The notes under the pieces are model-generated. The model was not told the DNA's origin. It saw only the letters and a list, made by a program, of their open reading frames with translations, and searched no databases. The position numbers were made by a program, and so were the translations under genes. Positions 57,213 to 64,000 of a stretch of DNA of 64,000 nt are shown piece by piece (the first letter of the stretch is position 1; every line of letters starts with the position of its first letter). The DNA comes from Paramyrothecium sp. XJ0827 (taxonomy: Eukaryota; Ascomycota; Sordariomycetes; Hypocreales; Stachybotryaceae), in the NCBI GenBank assembly GCA_020881915.1, contig JAJFPB010000003.1:310001-374000 (forward strand), read 5' to 3'.

Positions 57213-59575
57213 CTAGGCAAGCTGCGGAAGCTCTTCATCAAACGTCTCTTCTTCTCCTGTCATGATGCTGTAGCTGATTCCAGCATAGCGTTTGGCAACA
57301 GCACAGAGCTCAGGAGCAATGACTTGGTAGGCCGTGAACAGTTGTAAGAAGGCCCATGGCGTAAAGATGGCAGCCATTCCAAAATGTGTGACCACTAGCT
57401 TAGGCGATTTGTGAGTCCATGGTGGTAGGGTTGCGACGATGCCGAAGCCGAGTGTCTCCAGGCCTCGAACAATCATTTTGATGCCGTCTGCAAATTTGGC
57501 TTTGGAGAGCAGCGCAGACCCTAACGCAAAGTAAGGGTCCCATAGCCCTAGATGGACATGGTTTGGCACCTTGGACGCATACGTCTGTTCAATTAGCCAC
57601 AGCAGCCGCTCCGCTTCAGCAACGTTCGTCATTCCCGTCCCATTCATAACCTTGTTCAATTTCCCTTTCAACTCTTTCCGACGCACGAGAGCAGCTTTGG
57701 GTGTTTCTTTCTTGCTCACGCAGAGCTCGCAGCTGCACTTAAAGCCCCACTGGCTTAGGCCGTTCTGAACATCTTCGTACGAGTCTGAGTCCTTCGGCGG
57801 CCGATACTCGAAAAAGAGCTCAGTCCCAGACTCAAGATCTTTCGTGGCGCGAATTATCTGCATGTCCCCGATGAAAGAGCGCCGACAATTGCCGATACAG
57901 GAGTGATTTATTCTCGACGCTAGCAGCCATATGCCGCAAGTGGTAAACCTTGGGCCATTGCGTTTTTCAACTTGGTCCCCTCCGGTTGTGTCCAAGTAAG
58001 ACTCCCTAGACGTCCTGGGTGCACCGAAGGAGTTGAGACCCCTGATTTGATCCACCAAAAACCTATCGGCGAAATGTCAATCATTGTCATTTCGATGTAC
58101 TGGTACATGCTAACGTACGAATCAACCACTGGACACCCGTCGGCGTCTACTAGCGGAGGAACAGCATAGTCTCCATGGTGTAACGCGTTGTATTGTTGTA
58201 ATGATTGTGGGTTGTGATACAGTTTCTGCATAAGCTGCGTCAGGAGACAGACCTGGCCACCCATCACGACTTTCTTCGTTGTCGCATTCATGAGAATACT
58301 CAACCCAATTTTGTGATCTTCGTCCGAGTAAGCGTACGCGAAGGCCTTTTCGCGGACGAGTAGCTGACCAGCAACAATCGGAACTGTGGTAAAAAGCCCG
58401 CTACCGCGCCCAGGGGATGCGCGTACTTCAACGGATCCAGAGAAGGTTGCGCAGTCCACCAGAGGGGGTGTTCTTTTTGCTTGTTTGTACATTTCGCGAA
58501 ACTTGTACTTACCCGACTGCTGTTCATGTAGTCTTGCCTGACATCGGGTCACATCAGATCCTGCAGCCGTGTTGTTGGGGTGTGACTCTAAGAGTTTCTG
58601 GAGTGTTTGTAGGCACCGTGCAAAGTCGCCCAATTCATAAAGGGCTCGTGCTTGACGATAGAGGCCTTTCTCACTGGACGACGCAGCTTCAGCATCTAAG
58701 CAAGCTCGTTCTGGACGCCCGAGTTTCAAGTTCGCAAGTGAACGATTACAGTAAGCCAGTTGCTGCTCTTCGGTCGTTTCTGCCGCTTGAATGGCCAAGG
58801 AGTACCTGTGATGATTAGTTTGGACACATGAGTATGACGATCCAAAGAAATAGGATGAAAAATGAGATAGACGCGGTAAAATGAAACTTACAGGCCCAAT
58901 GCCTCAGACCATTTCTCTTTCTTTACTGCTTCATTGCCCTGCGTTCTGATTGCCTTTGCTTGATTGGCCGAGCATCGGTAACGACTTTCTCCACTTCGAG
59001 GGGATACGCTCGTCATTATTCTCCAGCTCAACGATGTCACTCAGGTGATCAACTCTCAATGTGTATGAGCCATCTGTGGCACATTTGAAGAAGGGCTCTT
59101 TGATAATGTATACGCCACCTGGTTGCAGGATATGCTCGGCTGGGACTACTGACTCGTCTGGCTGGTAGTAGAGCTGGAGCAGCAAAGCTGTCCCATGCTC
59201 GTCCTCTACAATAGCCATGACGGCCGTCATGCATTCAGGCGGGGTACAGACACGGACCAGCGTCTTTTTCCCCCGGTGATGTGTCTCTAGCCTCATGTCG
59301 AGAATCTTGATTAGCTGTAGTTCGTCGATAGCGCGCACGCAACGGGCGTAGGCAGGTGGGATTTGAGACGTGTTGATGCTCTGCCGTCCAGATTGCGAGC
59401 GCATAGAAGATGCGCGCAGCCTCAACATAAATTCAAAGATCAACTAGTCAGGCCGGGGATGATCTCGCACCAACTGGCCCTTCCTTTGACTATTTCGGAT
59501 GGCACTTTGCTGCAACTGTTGCACCCAAGCGACAATCTCACTGTCCCCGGCAGGCTCAGGGCTGGGCAATTGCAT
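57213..59575 (-). pseudogene. SET-domain protein with TPR repeats, two lesions
   Basis: Exons 59575-58892, 58805-58107 and 58062-57213 (introns 86 and 44 nt) make a gene of about 740 codons. The N-terminal part (LETHHRGKKTLVRV...EPFFKCATDGSYTLRVDH) and the TPR block (EQQLAYCNRSLANLKLGRPERA) precede a SMYD-like SET domain: RASPGRGSGLFTT, then RINHSCIGNCRRSF and FFEYR, then a post-SET CSCELC. Such proteins are putative lysine methyltransferases in nucleus or cytosol. Two breaks: a TAG at 59446-59444 lies in frame between the ATG at 59575 and FEFMLRL, and a one-nt frame change at about 58945-58965 separates SLPMLGQSSKG from TQGNEAVKKEKW. Downstream the frame is intact to the stop at 57213. I matched the layout to the fungal SET/TPR family from memory. 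Sequence error could explain one break, less easily both. Confidence 0.7.
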
Positions 59576-61522
59576 AAAGTGCGGCACACAACTGAATATT
59601 CAAATCGCTAGGCGAGTCTCTGTTGGAAGTGAGGAGAATAATTTGGATCATTATGCTGCCATTTTCTAAGTGTTGAGCAATGCTGATTAGGTTGTACTTG
59701 TCGTGGACTCTCGATTGTGATAGTTAGACCAGAGTTTCGACCATCCTATCGATTGTTGCCCCCTTGGAGCGCGGTGACTTCATGCTGATGCAGTGTCTAT
59801 CAAAAATTTGTCTTCCCTTTATGTTGTCCTTTTCTCTAGTGGAGAGGGAACTCAGCTATCAAAGACCGTTTGAACGCATGACTGACATTCCGGACAGCAT
59901 CTGCTTACAAGCCCTGTAGTTGGCGCTTATCGCCCGGCAAGTGTGACATGTTGACCTCCCACGCGCCTTTGATGCCGAGTGTGAATTGCGTTCATCGATC
60001 AGGCGACTTAAGGCTTGGACGGAAGTATCAGGCACCCAGCATGGCAACTCGCTGCCACTTCGGCAACAAGACCAGTTTTGACCAGCGAAAAGTTATCAGC
60101 TTCTCTGCCAGAGCCACAACATGCCGTATTGTCTGCACGAAACCCTTCTCCAGTTTATTTGTTGGTCAGATCTGTCATTTGAGAGGTTACGAATCAACAT
60201 GTAATGAATGTAGCAAAGATGCACCACACCTTGGTCGTCTTGATCGTCTTATTAGAAGGTGGACTTGGGTTGAGTGACCAAGGACTCATGTGTGAAGGTA
60301 GAGTCTACCACTTCTCTCAATCTAGAGATTCATAGTACAGACCAGTTTCTTGTCCTCATAAAAAGACATTGAAGATCATGCCTTGCTATTGATCTGGTGA
60401 TGCAGCGATTTGGCAATGTGGATTTTTGTTTGGTTCACATCATCGGATAGTGTCAGTGCCTTCACGTAAGGCAAAACAAGAATCACAACGGTCGCGTGAG
60501 GCCATGCACTTCCCCGCCTGTCGACCCCAGGCACCGGACTCCGGGTAATGATGGTTGTTATACCCGCAGCAGTCTTTGCCAAGCAACGGAAATGAGCCGA
60601 AGAGTGTGGTGCCGATCTGTCAGTGCCACTGCTCGTACCTTGATTAAGGGCTGACGCACCTCTCCCGGGTCTAAGAGGCTTTGACCAGGTTGTTTCTTCC
60701 ACGTTCGCTCTATTAGTCTATACATGGCTCTGGAGAGGCGGTGCAAACCAGCAATCCTTGTCGACCTACCTTTAGTAGACGAGCTCACCAGCATAGAACG
60801 ATTCTTTTTCTTTTGCTTGAATCTGTACACAGAGAACCACACTACTGCAGAACCACCGCTAAGGTAGTAGATTCAGACAGGAAAGGAGAAATGATCGTCA
60901 TGGTCGGGATCCCTCCGGCGTCCCCAATCGGGGAACCTTGACGTACCCCGCCTTTTTAAGCTTCATTGGAACTTGGAGTATGAACAACGAACAATTTAGG
61001 CGTCAAGGGCGAGCAGGAAATCCTGGTAGGGAGGCCTTGGCGAGTTGGAGATCCCGTCCCGTTGTCGGAGCTCCACAAAGCATGCGGAGAATGTGAGCCG
61101 ATGCGACGCTGCTGGGGGTCCGTTGGCAGCTACCGTGTCTCCGTTCCGCTTCTTTACGAGGCGTCACGAATACAGGTCTGTGAGGTAAAGAGGGGCTTCG
61201 TGGGCTCTGTGATAACGTACTAATTGGGCCCAAGTGTGTAGCTTTTGAGGTCATGCTTCATAAACCTGCAATTGAAGTGCCTGGGTATCGGGGGAAGACG
61301 ATGCTTCTCCATAACGCTCGGCAGTTGGCAAGATGAGGACGTCATAACGATTTGCAGATTAACTTCAAGCCTTCCCATCTTACTAGAAAGGGATGCGCGC
61401 TTTATGCAAGGCGTCAGCCACGCTAGGATTAGACTTCTGGGTTCTCCATCTTCCCGAGTACTTTAATTGGCAAGCTCTCAACTTCCCCGAGCTTCCAGTG
61501 TTTTTGCACATCGCCCTCCACC
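59576..61522. other. Intergenic region, 1.9 kb
   Basis: Divergent promoters of the SET/TPR pseudogene and the lactonohydrolase gene. Short frames only, none recognisable. Confidence 0.5.
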
Positions 61523-63110
61523 ATGCCGTCTGCCATTGGAGTCTTTGCTACCAGCATCATCGCCCATGTGGCCGTGGGCTCAGCCACACCGGGTGTTCTG
61601 GCGCAAAGGGTTCCAGCAGCTGCCCAGATCATCGATCAGAAGTCGTTCAATGTCTTGGATGTCGTGCCGCCGCCCGCAGTGGCGAACGACTCAACAGTGA
61701 GTCTCATCTTGTCTCTTTCCCTTTGTCTTTGGGCTCCTTTCCCACCAATTCGCAGGCATTTTTTTATATTCGAACTACTGACCGAAACTTAGATATTTGT
61801 CTGGCCTGGCATTACACAGGAATCCCTGACTAGCAAGCCATTCCACATCTACGACAAGGAATTCTATGATGTAATTGGAAGCAATCCTTCCCTGACCCTA
61901 ATCGCTACCTCGGACACGGATCCAATCTTCCACGAGGCAGTCGTATGGTACGGATCCAGCCCTCACAGCCGCAGATGGAAGCAGGCATGGCCTAACAACA
62001 TCTAGGCACCCCCCGCGCGATGAGGTATTCTTCGTCCAGAATGCCGGGGCTCCCGCCGCGGGAACCGGCCTCAACAAGTCATCCATCATTCAGAAGATCT
62101 CCCTAGCCGAGGCCGAGCAGGTTCGTGCGGGGACACTGGATGCCGTCACGGTGACTGTGGTAAACACTTCGAACCCTCAAGTCATTAACCCCAATGGTGC
62201 GTCAAGGGCCTTCCCTTCCGTCTTCCGCAGCTTTCCCATTGACACCTCTAACAATAATAGGTGGCACCAACTACAAGGGCCAAATTGTCTTTGCTGGTGA
62301 GGGCCAAGGGCCTAATGTTCCATCAGCCCTGTACCTCCTTAACCCGGAAGAGCCTTACAACACTACCAGTCAGTCCTACTGTCCAAAAGAAAAACCAAAT
62401 TCTGATAGATTACAGCCATTCTGAACAATTACTTTGGCCGTCAATTCAACTCTCTCAATGACGTAGTCATCCATCCCGTAAACAGCGATCTTTACTTCAC
62501 GGACACGCTTTACGGATACCTCCAGGATTTCCGTCCTGCCCCGGGTCTACGAAACCAGGTGTATCGCTACAATTTTGCGACAGGGGCTGTCACGGTCGTG
62601 GCGGACGACTTCACCCTTCCCAATGGTTAGTTCCACTTTTGTGGCACCTTTCCGTGCTAACACGTAGCAGGACTCACTTTCTCTCCAGACGGTAAGCGGG
62701 CATACGTGACGGACACGGGCATCGCCCTGGGATTCTATGGTCGCAACCTCTCTTCACCTGCATCAGTATATCAATTCGACGTGAATAAGGATGGCACCTG
62801 GGAGAACCGCAAAATATTTGCGTACGTCGCAGCTTTTGTCCCTGACGGTACGTATCCCGTTTGCGCTTCTTCCGCCATCTCGAACTGACTTATAACGAAA
62901 GGTGTTCACACCGACTCCAAGGGTCGTGTGTACTCAGGCTGCGGTGACGGAGTCCATGTCTGGAATACTTCTGGCAAGCTCATCGGCAAGATCTACACTG
63001 GAACCGCTGCAGCCAACTTCCAATTCGCTGGTAAGGGACGTATGATTATTACTGGGCAGACCAAGCTCTTTTACGCCACGCTTGGCGCTTCGGGGGCCAA
63101 GATCACTTGA
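61523..63110 (+). CDS. Secreted lactonohydrolase (SMP-30/gluconolactonase/LRE-like)
   Basis: Seven exons, 61523-61696, 61793-61947, 62006-62196, 62261-62368, 62416-62625, 62671-62847 and 62902-63110, join in frame to 407 aa; all six introns are GT...AG (45-96 nt). A signal peptide covers about residues 1-25. The mature protein carries FHEAVVWHPPRDEVFFVQNAG, LNDVVIHPVNSDLYFTDTLYG, LTFSPDGKRAYVTDTG and GVHTDSKGRVYSGCGDGVHVW, the blade motifs of the six-bladed SMP-30/LRE beta-propeller, with the metal-site Glu (FHEAVVW), Asn (LNDVV) and Asp (SPDGK, TDTG) in place. It closely recalls the secreted Fusarium lactonohydrolase, which opens aldonate and pantoyl lactones with Ca2+. It has many introns for its size. 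A role with the D-arabinono-lactone enzymes 40 kb away is possible but unsupported. Confidence 0.9.
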
Positions 63111-63771
63111 TGTTGTTTTGTCCTACGCACCAAGTATCACTTGACTGAAGGATAATTCGGATTGCTTGCGGCCGCAAAGTAGAAGCCAAAACACGCTTGA
63201 AGCTGAGCAGTACCAGAAAATAATTCATTGGTTATGCACGGAACATTTGCTGCTCTTCTGTGGCTTGGATGATCATTGCATTGCTATTTGTGTGAACTGT
63301 GGCCAATGAGGTCCAATGGGCCGAGATGGGCGGCAATTGCCGACCCTTGGACACTCAAGCCAAAATTTGACAAATTTACAGTAATATTCCAACCAATTTA
63401 TGAAAAGAATGCATGATAAGTGAATCTGAGGGTTGATGTTTTTTCACTGATGAACGCCTCCTGCTCCTTTTGAGGACCGCCGACTTCCGGGCTACCCTAC
63501 ACACGACATTTATGTGAGTTTCGCAATCATCCAATTTAGAACGGAACGTTCAGCAATCTAGGTGGCTAAAACGACTTGTATAAGTCAGCCCCTTGCGATA
63601 AAGAAGTTGGGAGTTAGTTGATCCTCAGCTTTTAGTGGTTCCTGTCCTTGCCATCTTTGAATCTTCTCCAGTCCAGTGCTCAGGGCCATCCTGCTGAGGT
63701 GCCTACCCTGAGGCCAGACTGAATACGAGAAATTAGTCAAAGAAAGCCACTCTCGAACAATTCAAGCTTAC
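63111..63771. other. Intergenic region
   Basis: About 650 nt after the lactonohydrolase stop. No gene seen. Confidence 0.5.
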
Positions 63772-63957
63772 CTACTCTGTACACCTCCTAGCTCTAAACG
63801 CATCAAAACAAGCTTCTTTCAAAAGTGTGCAGGCAAAAGTCCTACTCCACGAGCAGACCAGGACTTCTTCGGGGCTCGTATTGGCTTGAAGCACGATGTG
63901 GGCCTGAGTGGCGAGGACGCCGAATACAGAAACCGAAAAAGAAAAGGGGATCGTCAT
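63772..63957 (-). CDS. Possible small secreted cysteine-containing protein
   Basis: From the ATG at 63957 a 61-codon frame starts with a hydrophobic segment (MTIPFSFSVSVFGVLATQA) that reads as a signal peptide and has four cysteines in the last 28 residues (VCSW, FACTL, EACFD, RRCTE). At its 3' end the sequence GTAGGTAAGC offers splice donors, and an acceptor near 63722 would add only a few residues. Small size, signal and cysteines fit a secreted effector-like protein, but a frame this short could be chance. No homologue comes to mind. Confidence 0.3.
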   Translation of the reverse strand: MTIPFSFSVSVFGVLATQAHIVLQANTSPEEVLVCSWSRTFACTLLKEACFDAFRARRCTE

Positions 63958-64000
63958 ATTCACAAATGACGATGCGCATTGTAGTCTCCAGCCATTGGAT

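Noticed and set aside
1..64000. CRISPR arrays, rRNA genes, intact transposons
   Set aside because: No regularly spaced direct repeats, no rRNA-like conserved blocks and no transposase or reverse-transcriptase motifs were seen.

Overview
The window is nuclear DNA from a filamentous ascomycete. Genes lie on both strands with short introns (about 44-90 nt, GT...AG, one GC...AG), spacers are long, and the families are typical of Pezizomycotina: secreted S8 subtilases, a highly reducing polyketide synthase, MFS carriers, a lactonohydrolase, a CorA-like membrane protein, and an F-box/LRR gene. A Sordariomycete, perhaps Hypocreales, is my guess; the sequence does not settle the species. I saw no rRNA, tRNA, CRISPR array or intact transposon.

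Layout. 1-3.3 kb: F-box-like gene running off the left edge, then an alpha/beta hydrolase. 3.7-6.1 kb: broken secreted gene with a KP4-like C-terminal domain. 7.7-10.5 kb: 884-aa subtilase with a PA domain. 12.9-14.7 kb: CorA-like gene with one in-frame stop. 15.4-17.0 kb: IDO/PrnB-like gene. 18.4-24.2 kb: a D-arabinose block with D-arabinono-1,4-lactone oxidase and an Ara2-type D-arabinose dehydrogenase in divergent orientation, then a KpsF/GutQ-type SIS sugar-phosphate isomerase. 25.2-27.1 kb: DHA1-type MFS carrier. 29.2-32.7 kb: an acidic low-complexity protein and a secreted protein of unknown function. 33.4-38.4 kb: a short-chain dehydrogenase, a transcription factor without a visible zinc cluster, and a monocarboxylate-type MFS carrier. 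38.6-39.7 kb: ankyrin remnant. 40.4-42.7 kb: second subtilase (740 aa). 42.7-46.6 kb: gene-poor. 46.6-48.9 kb: large membrane protein. 49.1-56.2 kb: one uninterrupted 2380-codon PKS (KS-AT-DH-psiKR-ER-KR-ACP-TE). 57.2-59.6 kb: broken SET/TPR gene. 61.5-63.1 kb: seven-exon secreted lactonohydrolase. Right edge: possible small secreted protein.

How genes may work together. The best functional link is the D-arabinose block. Known chemistry would let Ara5P isomerase make D-arabinose 5-phosphate, an unassigned phosphatase release D-arabinose, Ara2 oxidise it to the lactone, and the lactone oxidase form D-erythroascorbate. The phosphatase step and the co-function are inference. The transcription factor at 34.9 kb and the carrier at 36.9 kb could form a regulator/transporter pair. 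The PKS has no obvious tailoring enzymes beside it.

A striking property of the window is decay: at least four gene-like regions carry in-frame stops or frameshifts and a fifth looks degraded, next to intact genes. This is either real pseudogenisation in an accessory region or partly assembly error; reads or transcripts would decide.
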